The position numbers and the translations under genes are program-made. This document shows positions 1-13,400 of a stretch of DNA of 64,000 bases, piece after piece. Positions within the stretch are counted from its first letter, which is position 1. Every line of letters begins with the position of its first letter. Source of the stretch: Cyclina sinensis (lineage: Eukaryota > Mollusca > Bivalvia > Venerida > Veneridae); contig JAAONU010000001.1 in assembly GCA_012932295.1 (NCBI GenBank), forward strand, positions 682,001 to 746,000, written 5' to 3'. The notes under the pieces are model-generated. The model did no database searches. It saw only the letters and a list, made by a program, of their open reading frames with translations, and was not told the DNA's origin.

Positions 1-567
1 TTACTGCATTCTAGGATGGTTTTATGGTTTTTAATCTCTTATCCGTTGTAAAGGATATTCAAGATCTAAGAAGTGTCTTGTTTATAAATTACATTCCTAC
101 ACAACTCATTAATACCACTCGAAAATGATTGATTACATGTCGTTAAATGAACATACTTTTTGAAGTATTTAATTATATGGTCTTCAAAAGAGAAGTCACG
201 ATCTTGAGGAAATGTGTCATAAAATATTGATTCAGTAATTAATTGGCCATAAAAAAGCTGAAAGGACTCAATAAAAAACCCTAAAAATGAACAGAAAAGT
301 TGAACGGCAGAATAATTTGGGTTCTCAAATTCTTTATTTCACTCAGTATGCATGAATATTCCTATAGGTAGGACGCTGAGAATTAATGGGTTAATTGGGT
401 CATTTATATGAGTAGGTTCTCATGTATTACTCCACCCATATTCTTATATGTAGCTACGAGACTGTTTATCATTTTAAAGTCTCTTATAAAACTTATTGAT
501 TAAGAATGTATATATTGCCATGTTTTATAAATATTGTTACTGTGATATTATATTTATATGTACGAGA

Positions 568-573
568 TTATAA

Positions 574-605
<32 letters not shown>
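568..605. repeat. (AAAT)n microsatellite
   Basis: About eight tandem AAAT/AATA units. Confidence 0.9.
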
Positions 606-1097
606 ATGGTATGACATACATAAAAATGAGATATATAAACTGTTTTATGAGGCAGTGTCCTATTGTAACCTTTAGATGATTTGTAGCCGTTAAATGATTT
701 CCAGGATCACACAGTGCAGCGCAGTCGACGGTTAAACATTTAATGCAATTTTAATGTAATAACTTCAAGACAGTCGTTAAGTCTAGCTTCCCGTACCTAC
801 CACGTGTCTCTCCTTAAAGAAATTATTGCAAAGCATGACTTATCCTATTCTATTAACCATTTCTGTGTTTAATATGTACAGCAGAGGTAGGGGACTTGCA
901 ATATTAACACGTTCAATGTCTGCTACATAGATGCATAATTCACTGAAGATATTTGAGTTATAACAAACAAAAGCACAAATGCAAATTATCAAATCGATTT
1001 TTATAATGTAAGAACATTGCAAATAAGTGTATACTTTAGAGGGGCCATTTATGAAACCAGGTAATAATTAACGCAATGACATTTAAATCCACATAAG

Positions 1098-1148
1098 GGT
1101 TTTTTTGTTGTTGTTTTTTGTTGTTGTTTTGTTGTTGTTGTTGTTTTT
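1098..1148. repeat. (TTG)n-rich simple repeat
   Basis: Imperfect TTG/T-run low-complexity tract. Confidence 0.8.
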
Positions 1149-4100
1149 ACAGCGACGAATATTATATGATTCCTCTAATTGACTAGATAAATAAAACCTT
1201 AATTATTTGAGGTGGTGTCTACTTTAGATATCGTTTTTAAAACTTCAGATACATATAAGAATTGAAATCCTTTAATAGTTAAAAATATCGTTGTATTAAT
1301 TTCTTTAGTCCGTTTGATTACTTGTACGAGGTAAAGATAAACTTCTATAAAACGCTTATGAATGCAAATAGGAATATTCTAATATTGCAAACATGAACTT
1401 CAAATTCCGTTTTTCTGCTTCCTAAAACAATAATTAAATCAAGTAAGCTGTCATGAATATTTCAGAGCTTATATTCGATCTTCTATAAAATGCTTCCAAA
1501 TGAAATGTTTCATATTCAGTGCGTATTTTATTTCACCGTAATTATATACAATTGCAAAGTTAAATTATTCAATCATGTTAATATTTCATATTAGATTTGA
1601 CTATGTTATGCAAAAATTACCCATAAGAATGCTCTATAGTTCATCGCATTTTGTGTTGTGAATGGAGAACTTGTTAAACTAGAAGAATGAAAAATCCAAC
1701 ATGAAAAGAAAATCGGAAACGTTATACAAGATTCACAAAAACAACTTTTGTGTTCCTAAATTTGTTGTCATAGAAACAAAAAGCGTTAACGTTTACACAC
1801 GTTTACAGACTCAAGTCATATTGACTGTGCTCACCATTTGCACCAGACTACAGATAACTGGAGTATATCTGATATCCTTCTCAAATTACAAACACGACTC
1901 AGTAACAATCCTCTGTAATTATTCTTGCTCGAGAAATACAAAGATGTTTTCTTCGAGCTCTTACAAATTATTTTACAGCGTTTTCTAATGTAAAATTTAT
2001 TCTCCCGATAAATGATAACTTTATTATCAAAACAGGCCGTCAGCTATACTTCTTGAGCTGTCGATCAACTTTGACTGGATAGATACTGTATTTGTAAAAC
2101 AATGCACTTACTAGTATCTACTGTTCATTAAAAGATGATGCTACCTTTTCATTTGCATGTGACCAGTGTTGGAGACAAAACTGTAAGATTGATAACATAT
2201 TAATTAATAACGAAGTTCTTGAGATCTTTTTAAAGGTAAAAGTATTTTATTTTGTCGGGTGCATGAGTGCATGATTTAACTCTGACTTGAATGAGGAGAG
2301 ATTTAGTGATGTCTGTGTAACATACTCTTTATATTTAAGTCTTTAAAAGGGGGAGATTATAACATCTGAAGAATCACTTAAAATATCAACCGTGAGAACG
2401 GCATATTCTTGATCAGGAAATCCTTCAATTTGATTTAAAGTGGTTCAATAAAATTCATACTTTTTCCCCCTAAGTATGATACCATGCGGGCGATCTTCGG
2501 AGTCAGTACTACATTTTCTCCCCCGTATGTCATGACTTTTTTTCTTTCAATAAGTTTACAGATATTAGACGCAAAGACTTAGGCAAATATTCTTTATATA
2601 AAAACTTTCGTTTTAAATCCCAAACTCTAGACAGCCTAAATAATACTTCATTTCAAGCCGCAAGTTTAAGTGTTTCCCAACTCTTGCAGTTCAGACTTAC
2701 TCAGAAAAAAGTGTTTTGTTTTCATGCACGTTTCCATGAGTGTTAGACATTAATGACTGATGCACACACATTTTCGAAATATCATAAAAGAAGCAATGAT
2801 AAATGGAAAACAGGATATACATAAATGGAACTTAAACGAACAAAACTTTACAGTGACCTGAGAGAATAAATGGTTATTATGTATAAAAACTTAATGGACA
2901 CTGTAACAATTTCTCACTTCTTTCTATAGCAACGATAGTAGCATAATTATACTCTGTACAATATATTCTTGAAGGAACATAAAGTTCTTACTGTAACACT
3001 AATAATCTGTCAAAAGGAATGTAAAAGCAACGCCATCTTTTCCTGGCGGACTCGGGTGATCTTCGGAGTCATAACTACATTTTATTCTCTGTGTGCCAGC
3101 TGCAAACGTCAGTAATTGACAAAGACTTATTTTAAAAAGTTACAAGATAATGGCATTTTCCAGAAACACCGTTATATACAACCTACGAAAATTAAAACAT
3201 AACAAATATTCAGAAACAAAATGACATTGATCTTCTCAAATTATTACAAGTACTACATTTTCTTCGACAAAGGTTACGCTTGTCGACTTTCTTTAACTCA
3301 TGTTTCTACAAGTAATATATGTGATGAGATACATGCCATTGCAACTCTGTATTTTTGAAATTTAATTTTACTCAGATCGGTCATCCGGAAATCGTCAAAT
3401 GTAAATATAAATTGACAGTAATGAACTGCTTACGTAAAGGTCCAGCCAAATATTTTTGTGCACGTACAATACATCAAACGAAAAAGTCTTAAGTTTTCAA
3501 TGTTCTGTTTGAAGAGACCTTCAAAATTGAAATACAGAACTTGATAGGTACTAAACACCGAAAACATATAATAGAAATAATAGTGCATGGATTTAATGGT
3601 AGAAATCGCTTAAATTCTTTGATTTACAATTGTGATCGATGAAAAAGTAATTGAAATATATATTTGGTTTTAAAATACCGTTAGCGTTTTTTTTTCTTTC
3701 ATGATAATGTCAAATTGCCGAAAAATCTAATTCAATACCAATAAAAATTCCCTTACTTCGGTTTTGCTTTTGCGTTCTAAACAAGGTTTGTCACGATAGT
3801 AGAGCAAAACTCCGCAGAAGTTCAAATTGGTAGTTTACAAAATACAAAGTAACACTTATTTTACTATATTGTATAGGAAGTAGTCTGGTTGTAAAACTAT
3901 TGAAAACTATCTGATTTTATAAAGCTATTTTTACTTCAAAGAGCCATGAAATACTAGTACGTATTTGATCATCAAAATATTTATTACCTAATGCATGAGA
4001 TGAATTAATTATTGACTATATAATTAACTGCTTAATACAATAAACGTACTGCATGTTTTCCTGACCTTTGTATAATAACTATGGAAGATAAATACATGAG

Positions 4101-4457
4101 TCACACAGTGAGAAGGTTAATGTCAAATCTGTATTACCAAATATCAAATCATGCTAATGCAGAAAAGGAACCATTAAAATAATTCCTAATACTAAACATT
4201 ATTATTAAACTTTAGGATCTTGCGGAGTCATGTGCCACCATTTTAACTTTGAACGACTGTCAAAAAAATCGTTACAAAACTGTAGCCAACAATGATACTG
4301 GTAAATCCTTCTTTAGTCTTTCATGAGCAAACTAAATTGAATGAAATAATGTAGAAGTGCAGCTCGAAAAAAGCTTTGTTACCTTTTTGCTACCATTTAC
4401 ATAGTTCACTTATTTTAATACGAACTACACAAAAAGTTCTAGTTCTTGTGAATTTTG

Positions 4458-4458
<1 letters not shown>

Positions 4459-4513
<55 letters not shown>

Positions 4514-4538
4514 TGTGAGTGTGTGTGTGTGTGTGTGT
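4459..4538. repeat. compound (TA)n-(TG)n microsatellite
   Basis: About 26 TA units run directly into an interrupted TG tract. This is an ordinary compound dinucleotide repeat. Confidence 0.95.
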
Positions 4539-7500
4539 TTTAATTGCACTTTAACGGAAATAGTGGTTAGTCAAATTAAAATCATTGAGAACCACTTTAT
4601 TTAAAGTTTTCATAAAAAACTTTAATTGGCTATCATACATGTAGGTGTCATAGTTTGTCGCTATGTTGACTGTCAATGATGATCATCAGGTATTGTTTAT
4701 GGCCACCGTGACTTTGTCATTCAAGATCGGATGGGGATAAACACAGTATGGCTGAAAGCGCTAAATCATTATACGAACATTGTGCCAATTATATGATATG
4801 ATACACGGAAACCAAGCCATATAAACAATTGGGTGCCTTCGTGGTCTATACATGCTGTATGACATAAACGGCCTCATTGGGTGATACGAATCTAATAACT
4901 TTAATTCGTAAGTATATCAAATTTATCTTTAAAAAAAACTTGATTATATAAAAAAGATAATATTTAAAAAAACACAGTTGGTAAACTATAAGTACTATAC
5001 CATTGTCACACATAATATATTTTTTTCTAATGTTAAGTGTAGGTGAGAATTTTAAGCAAATCAAGGGCAAGGTGAACCACCTACTTTGTTAAAATATTAA
5101 TATGTGAGCTTTTACTCAATTATTGTAAACTACACCTCTATCGTGGAGCTTGTTTGATAAATTTCGGTCTGATTTCAGTCGTTAAAAAAAATGAAAATAC
5201 CTGAAGACTCGTTCGCGGGATTTTATTTTAAAAGACAGGTAGGCACGACAATTTATTTTTCCCCGGAAGATAAGTGTCTGATGGAGATGCTTAGCATAAG
5301 GTATAGTATTATATGAAGAAAAAGCATAACATTTCAGAGCATTTTCAATGAGTGGACGGCGGAACGGAGCTGAGGTCAAAAGACACCTTCCTAAACGAAT
5401 TCCCTTCATGATTTTATATACCCAGATATTAAAAACATCAATAAGATCACCAAATATTTGGAAATAAAAACTTGGTTGCTCGAACAAAGGATCAGTACGG
5501 TATCAGTCGAACTGATCTATATCGGAGACATACACTTTCAACTTACAGCCATAGCTGAAGTAAACAGCCCTGCATCTCCTAAAATTAAGAATAATTAATC
5601 ACAAATAGTTATTTAAAAACATGTATTTGTATATTAAACATTGCAGGAACTCATGAATTATAAAAAAAGTTCTGTTACTTTCCAGCAACCATACAATTAA
5701 ATCTTTATAATTGCTAAAGGATACTGTTTATTCGTTTTATTGGGGGGCGAATACTTTCGCCCTCCAAAGGTATAACTATGCTTGCCAAATTTTCAGGAAA
5801 ATCGAGACATTTCACATTAGATTTCAGAGAAGTAGTAATCCTACGCTTCTAAATAGTTCGATCATTTTTTCATAAATGAATTGAAAATTGTTAATCAATG
5901 ATGGACTTTATGTTCAGCTTTGATAAAGGTTCTTTATTATGTGTTTATTTTTATTTTCAAATGAGACCAAAAACCGAACACTTTTTACTGAAACAAAGTG
6001 ATTACGCGCATTGATTTCGCAATGTTGGATCATATTTCTTAGCTTACGGTCATTTTGGATCGTGCAGCCGAATTGTGATAGAGGATATAATTAATAAAAT
6101 AAAACAGCATTGTAAGTAGTCTTTTTAAATTTATTTTAAGCAAATTATTATTTTCAGATATGTTTAAGGAAATGAAAACAATTTTGTCTTTGAGCGCTTA
6201 TTCTGAATGTCACGCATCGGTACTAGAAAGTAGGTCAACCTTCTTTGTAGGCTTCAAACTTAATCGTTCGGCGAATTACATTTTACAACAGAGACAAAAC
6301 AAGATCTTGGCAGTTGCAAATTTAAGATACGGAGATATCGAGCCATAAACATGGTTCTGAATGTATATTGTCGACATGACTGTTTTGACATATTGCGTCA
6401 TTTTTGCAAAAAACATTTACATGATTAAGTATTTATAGATCAGCCAATCGAAACGCCGAAATTTAGACAATGGGAATTCCAGAAGTTATGTTGTAAGAAA
6501 AGGAGGAGAAATTTCATGAGCTTTGTGCCTTTTCTGCATAAAAACGTTTGAACTAGTCATTGAATTATCCGCTAGACTGTTCATTGAGTTTAAGTGAAGT
6601 TCTGCATTATGATGGAATCCCCGATTGTAGCCTAGTTAAAGTGAAAGTGAAAGTATCAGAACTGTCAATAGTTTTTCCTTGGTTTTCTCAATAATAACAA
6701 AGGTCTGTAAAATGTTGGTTGTGCCTATCAATTAAGTGATAATTACAAGTGTATTCTACACATCAATATTTGTCTAAGTGAAAGAATAAGCTTAAAATTC
6801 AATAAGAACACTCAAAATTAACTTGTCGCCACATATTCTTTCGAGAAATAATGACAGCGGGAGACAGAGATGGGAACTAGTTCCCATCTTCAAGTGACTG
6901 TGGGCCCATTACGTTGGTTAAGTTGCATATTCTGAAATAAAAAACAGAAGAGGGAACAACTTTATTTTCTTAATTTAGAAAAAGAATGAAGAGAACTGCA
7001 ACTCAGTCAGTTGCGCCTTGTGAGTTTTGAATTTTGCTTCCCTCAAAAGCATAGTGACACAACAGCACATTGACCAAACATTTTACCGTTTGGCCAGTGA
7101 GCCATGTCCCTGTGCTCAAAAGTAGTATGTGTTCATTTAACAAAAAAAAACTACAAAGAACTCTGTCTGCATTTAGGGTTTTTTATCGTATCAGTTGTCC
7201 ATATGACTGATAGCATAGTTATTAACTACTTATTTCTCTGAAGTTGCATAAAATTAGTTTTCATATCTGCAAACAAATAACAAATTAACATAAAAAACAC
7301 CGTGTCTTAACCCAATTTAAGGAAGATTGTCATTCTTTTGTTTCATGTGTATCACTCAATGCTGAGAAACACAAATAATAAAAATAAGCAACTTGCAAGA
7401 TGAAGATTTAATGCTCGAAATATATGAAAATGATAGCTTAAATACATTAAACTAGATTCTAAGTATTTTTTGTTTACATTTCCTTTCTGTCTGCTCATTT

Positions 7501-9635
7501 ATTTTAATATAGGCATTAAAGATAAAGGAAATTGTAATTATTCTTCATTACTATTATTTTGAATACCATAAAAGAAGCATTTTTTCCTGCATAGGATAAG
7601 TTATTGCTTTTTAAATTGAAATCATCTTTGAAATTATCACGTGTTTTCTGTTTTTTGTATAATTATGTTGATCAATTGTTATCTCAAAATTTGTGACATT
7701 GAGAAATTGGGCAAAATGTCTTATTGTTTTCTTTGCAAGAATGGGTCAAAGACATTGAGGAACTAATCAGAGAAATGATTTGACAAGGCTGACTTTTTAA
7801 GATAAAGCACTGTAAACACTTGTGATGGTATCTGAGATGGTTGGTGGTCACCAAATCACAAGTTTCATTCCACTTTTACCATGTTTTATTTGGCTTTTTT
7901 TTTGTTTACCCTTATTATGGTAACAGTAAGTATGTGCTTACTGTGCAGCTGAAACAACCTGATATTCCTAACCTTTGAACCCCAAAGATTAATAAAGAAC
8001 AAATTGACTCTGAAATTATAGAACATTACTATTATTTATCATTTTTACTCTTGTTCCAGATGAGCATCATTCTAAAGATAGTAAACAAAGGAAGTGGCCC
8101 GTATGGGATGCCAGTACAAGTTATGGCACTTGCACAAGCCACTCACTACAAGGGCCCTAATGGAAGTGATAGACTGCACGGTCATGTGATGGAGGCCTAT
8201 GCAGTTATGTGACTTTTTAAATAATCATGGTCTGACAGGTAAACCACCAGCCTAAAGGAGGAAACTGTTGTTTTGGGGGAGGTAATTTTGAAGAGGGATG
8301 ACAAACCAGCCTACCTTGTTGCAACACAAGCAACAAACATGTTTATCACAAATAATATGATAACTCAGAGGAGCACAGAGTTAACTGTGATAACGTCTCT
8401 ACGGAAGTACCCCTCCCTTGCTCCTACTCTGCATGTTAGAGTTCACTGACCTATGGTTAAACAAAGGGTCTGTGTGTACGGAGGGTATGATTATAGAGGT
8501 GAGTTGTGTAAGATTAAACAAAACAAATTTATAAGATTTCTCATGTTTAACATGTCTTTATTCTAATTCCATAGTTATCATACAACCTTATATTGATAGA
8601 TATCATAATAAAAAACAAACATTCTGTAAAAAATGCTAGAGATGTTTTATTGTAATATTTTTTATCTTTTGCATTAAACCTTTGTCTTGGTTTTACTTCA
8701 GGTCAGTTGGTTAGAGTCACTCACTTGAAAACCTTTTTACTAATAAAAAGGGGGCAGTTGGTTTGAGCCCTGCTATATGTAATAAAGGCTGCAGATTCTC
8801 AAAGAGATCAGGAGTGGAGTACTGGCACATTTATAAAACGATCATTGTCTGACAGATAAACCACCTGCCTGTGCTAGATGAGGCTAAAAATTTATTTAAT
8901 ATGTACATAAAACTCAAAATTAATGAAATTAGACTTCCTTAGTGGAAGTTATGTGTAGTACATGTAGGTTGCATAATATAGGTCATTATGTTTGAACAAG
9001 TTTGAACCAGTGAGTAGTTCAGATATTTTTACTGATTATTTCATCCTGCAGGAAGACAACCAGAGAATGTTTAAGGTCAAAGGAACAGATGTTTCAATAA
9101 AACAGTTACACATTAAGATGGATCTCGGAAGGCAATGATCACACTCTAGTGGGATGCAACATGTTGTGATGCCACTTGGGATTTTGTGGAAGTAACAAAG
9201 GTGATGTGAGAAAATTAGACTTTGTCCACGACTGTACAAACATCAATTAAGGTATGTTTGATAAATTTCAGATGTGGTATCAAAATGTTATGGTCTGTTT
9301 CATTGTATGATACCTTATTATGTTACATTTATTACTTTATGGCCCTTAATGTTGGCAGTTTCTTATGGAGACTGGCCATAAAAGAAGGATGGTTAGATAA
9401 ACTGCCCGCTCTGATAAATTATTGAATATGATATGGGCATTAAATTCAAAACAAACCTAAAAATAATAACTACAATAAAAATATATTTGAACAATATTTC
9501 TGTGAAGTTTGAATACGATTCTATGCAGAATTGTTTACTTATAATTATTACCTATCTAAATTAATTCCACAATTATCTTGTATTTTACTACAATGCCTTC
9601 TTAATGTGTCGTTACAGTGATCTATATATTTTTTT
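4539..9635. other. non-coding stretch, possible decayed repeats
   Basis: No gene supported. Between about 8040 and 9240 the text looks like the remnant of a dispersed element: a phrase around 'ctgacag.taaaccacc' occurs near 8230 and again near 8850. A tRNA-like patch lies at about 8700-8775. No coding domain can be recognised. Confidence 0.4.
8700..8775 (+). repeat. tRNA-like (SINE head?) fragment
   Basis: An A-box-like stretch (GTCAGTTGGTTAGAG) is followed about 45 bases later by a B-box-like GGTTTGAGCCC. The cloverleaf arms do not pair well, so a tRNA-derived SINE fragment is more likely than a working tRNA. Confidence 0.3.
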
Positions 9636-10415
9636 GTGTCGCCTGCTGCAAAGTAGCCACGACATATAGGTATCACTTCTCTGTTGTCAGTCTGTCCATC
9701 CGTCACAAAAATTACTTCTCAGAAACTACAGGTGCAATTTCATCCAAACTTTACAGGAATGATCAGTACCAAGTCTAGTTGTGCATATCATCGGAATTTT
9801 CCAGTTTAATGATTTTTGTGAGAGCTATGGCCCTTTAATGATTTTTTAAAACTTCTCTTATACTACTAACGCAGTTTGAATGAAATGTTACAGAATTGGT
9901 CGGTACCTCAAGTACTTGCGCGTATCTAATGGGTTTTTAAGTGGAATAATTTTTTGGCTGAGTTATGGCCCTTGATTATAAAAAGGTGTTTTGGCCCGTT
10001 AATGATTTTTGTGTTGCCTGCTTCACAGTAGCTGCGACATGTTACAAAGTAGCCGTTACATGCATGGATCACTTCTCCATTGTCTGTCTGTCCATCCGTC
10101 CATCTGTCACAAACTTGTCCAGACTACTCCTCAGAAAGTACTGGTGCAATTTCATCCAAACTTTACTAGAATGATCAGTACCAAGTTAAGTTGTGCAAAT
10201 CATCGGCATTTTCCAATTCAATGTTTTTTGTCAGAGTAATGGCCCTTTAATGATTTTTATTTTTAAACTTCGTCTGGACTTCTTCTCTTACACTACTGAA
10301 GCAATTTGAATGCAATGTTACAGGATTGATCGGTACCTCAAGTACTTGGGCTTGTTTAACAGGTTTTTCGGTTAAATGATTTTTGGCTGAGTTATGGCCC
10401 TTGAATAAAAATCTC
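9636..10415. repeat. imperfect tandem dimer of a dispersed repeat
   Basis: Two diverged copies of about 370-400 bases (9636-9998 and 10011-10415). Each has the order CTGTCCATCCGTC, a 'gtgcaatttcatccaaactttac' type segment, GATCAGTACCAAGT, then 'gagttatggccctt'. Each copy is itself built from two related halves of about 165 bases. No coding capacity is seen. Confidence 0.75.
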
Positions 10416-13400
10416 GTTTTAGCCAACAATCTGTCCAATCACCTCTCAATGCAACTGCTTAATTGGCTATCATCAGGTGACACATGTTATCACTGATTGC
10501 CCATGTATTTCCAATTAAAGTTTCAGTGAATACATCTTTTGATATTTTGACTTAACGTTGTGTAATTATGCCTGTTCACCAGTTGTTGTTTTTTTTCATA
10601 ATTTTTAGAATTGTGAAACAGGCTTTGCATTTGAGGAACTGCATGTAGTTGCGGTCAGTATGGAAGACAGCAAGGCAGAGTTATTACTGCAAGATACATT
10701 GTCATGGTATTGCCAGCAGATGTTCTCTTCTTTGCTCTTGGTGATGACCCTGCCACTGTGGTTTGCAGAACATGGATCAGTTCATTTGGAGATCGAAAAG
10801 CAAGGCAGTGAAGTTTTAGGAGTTAAAATTGTTGAAACTTGGAAATCTAGTATCCAAAATCACAAGAACATTATACAATAGGAAGACAAGTGCATTAATA
10901 GATGAATAATTAATGAAAACTTCTTGTATATGAAGGTGCATAAACATGATAGAATAAGTATATCACAGAAAAAATTATGCTCAGATTTAGAAAAACTGTA
11001 ACTTAGTTATAGAAAAAATCTTTTCTGTTAATTTTGTTTTTATTTCATTTTGTTGTCGTGAACTTTTTTTTCTATTATACGATGCAAAGTGTGGCCAGTT
11101 TATTGTTTGAATAAGGTCTTGATTTGGAAATATAAGTACAAGGTTTATTTACATTTTACTGTGCACTAGACTAGTTTAAATTTTCAGAGCAGAACTGAAT
11201 TCCTTAAATAGCAATCATCCAGAAATAAATTAACCTAAAACAAATACATTTGTAGTCTTAGTTAACATTTAGTTTTGCGATGCCTCGAATCCCCAGTCTC
11301 TCAGTAGCCTTTATGCACAGTTGTTGAATGACATTAAGAAAGGTTTACATGTACCTAAAAATGTGATATAAATGTCTTGTCCTTTCTTTGAAGAATGTAT
11401 GTGAGTGGAACTTATGTTGTCTTTTACAGTTCTGCTTACTTTTTTTTAATTTGTTCCTATGCATAAAACCACTGGTATATACTAGTCTGATCTCATTTAT
11501 TTTATATTCTAGAGTAAATGTTATATTGACCTCGTGTTCTTGTCTGTTTTCAAATCTCTTCCTGCTGATGACTATGTAGGCAAAATTACATTGTGTGTTG
11601 TTAAGTTTCTTAACATGAAAAAAAATATTTTTACCTCCGTAGTAAGAATGGGTCCATTACACTTCAAAATACATGGTACATCTACAAGTTTCAGAGATGA
11701 TCACCAAGGCTTCTTAAGATTTTTTTTTAAATGAACAAGCTCATGTATTAAAGGCTCTAACTTTCAAAATATTATTAGTTTTGTGGTTTATTTTTGCTTT
11801 GCACTGGTGATTGTCCTGAATGTAAAAAGCAAAATGCTGTTCCTAAGTTCAGAGACCTATTTTTGTAAATGAAAAATCTTGTTTCCCTAGCACCGGTGAA
11901 ATATGTCACTTGCACTGGTAAAACGTTTAAATGCTGTTATTTAAGTCGTAGTTCCTAAAACGGACAATAACTAGAAAATGTGATAGAGAGTCATGTGCGT
12001 CCTACCAACTACTGTGTCTGCAAAGTTTCAGTTCTGTATCTTCAAGGTTTCCACGATACTGATGTTTCAAAAAAAGTGACGGTATTATTAAAGTTAAAGG
12101 ACTGAAACACGATCAGACAATTTCCAACATTTTGCAAAGGAATTGTTACTTTTGAAACTCTTCATTGTATTCATTCTTCGCCCCCATCAGTACTTTCAGT
12201 GCTTTGATTGTTTCCCTTTTAAGTCGTGTGTTGTAATAATGCCTACAATTTTGAAGGCCAGTAACCTATTACAAGCAACTTAAAGAAGTATGACTAATAA
12301 TTAACGTCATATAATTCCCATACTGCGCAATAACTTTACATTTGAGAGGTTTAACTATCTAAAAGGCGCTAAATCACACCATTCTTCTGTGGGTGAATTT
12401 AGTACGTTATAACCAATGTCAAACCACAGTACATTTCCGCTTTTTACACAGTCATTTCGTAATCGAAACAATATTTTTAAGACAAATTTCTTTTTATGAA
12501 TTGAATAAACACTTTTACATAATTGTCAAACGAAATCATTTTATATGTCATTCTTTCAATTACTTTCAAGTGGGTGAACAAATTAGACTGGCACGTTACT
12601 TGAGAGAGATTTTAAACCCACTTGGACCTCAAGTGGATGAAAAAAACAGGCAGTAGGTATTGTCGAGACTATCCTCTGTGTAAATGTCCTGGAAGATTCT
12701 GTTAAACAAAAGCCTCTAAAACCTATTTGCAAGAGTACAAAATGTACAGATAATACATTGCATTCTTTATATTCAATCATAGAGCAAGGTTGAACTAAAA
12801 GGGTCCAAGTGTAATAATGGCACCGTTCTGTCAAAAACGATAAATGTTGGGTAAGCAGAGGTGTAATTATAGGTCAATCAGAAAACTTTTAGCGTTCTCT
12901 GATTTCATAATTATTTGTCATTATATCATTACGATTTCATTTTGTACTGTAATGTTACACGAGAAAATGCGCATACAGTCATATTGCGCATATTGTAAGA
13001 TCTTACGTACAATAGTATGAAACCAATATTTCTTTCCACTTACGGGAGTTACAATCCTTTACATGCAAGGGAATGAAAATTCACAGTGTGTTTGTTTTTA
13101 TTTATAAAGGTCACTTCGTATCTTTACTGTCTGTTATCCTATTGTTTCATTTAATATTGAGATGTTGAGATTTGAGCACAGTCATTGTTTGACAAGTTTT
13201 CTAAACCTAGATAACGCTAACATTTAGTGTTTTTATGGAGACGATAAGATGAAAATACACTATTTATGAATCACTTAAATTCTGTTAACAGATCACACCA
13301 CCCAGTAAATGATTCAGTCTGCTAACTGTCATTTCGAGGAGTTTACATCATCATTACTGAAGTCAACTTATTTTTTTTTAATATCATAAAATAAGCATAC

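Larger units (their letters stand above)
1..4458. other. non-coding stretch, no gene seen
   Basis: AT-rich sequence without a supportable exon. The small open frames here show no domain, no splice context and no compositional bias. It holds an AAAT-type microsatellite (568-605), a TTG-rich run (about 1098-1148) and two short related sequences near 2485-2525 and 3050-3096. Confidence 0.55.

Noticed and set aside
1701..1988. 95-residue plus-strand open frame
   Set aside because: Low-complexity composition, no homologous motif and no gene context.
5182..5487. 101-residue minus-strand open frame
   Set aside because: No recognisable domain, no splice or promoter context, and composition like the surrounding non-coding DNA.
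10660..10881. 73-residue frame in a slightly GC-richer patch
   Set aside because: Looks somewhat coding-like, but no family recognised, stops lie just upstream and no splice sites are seen. Possibly a decayed element.
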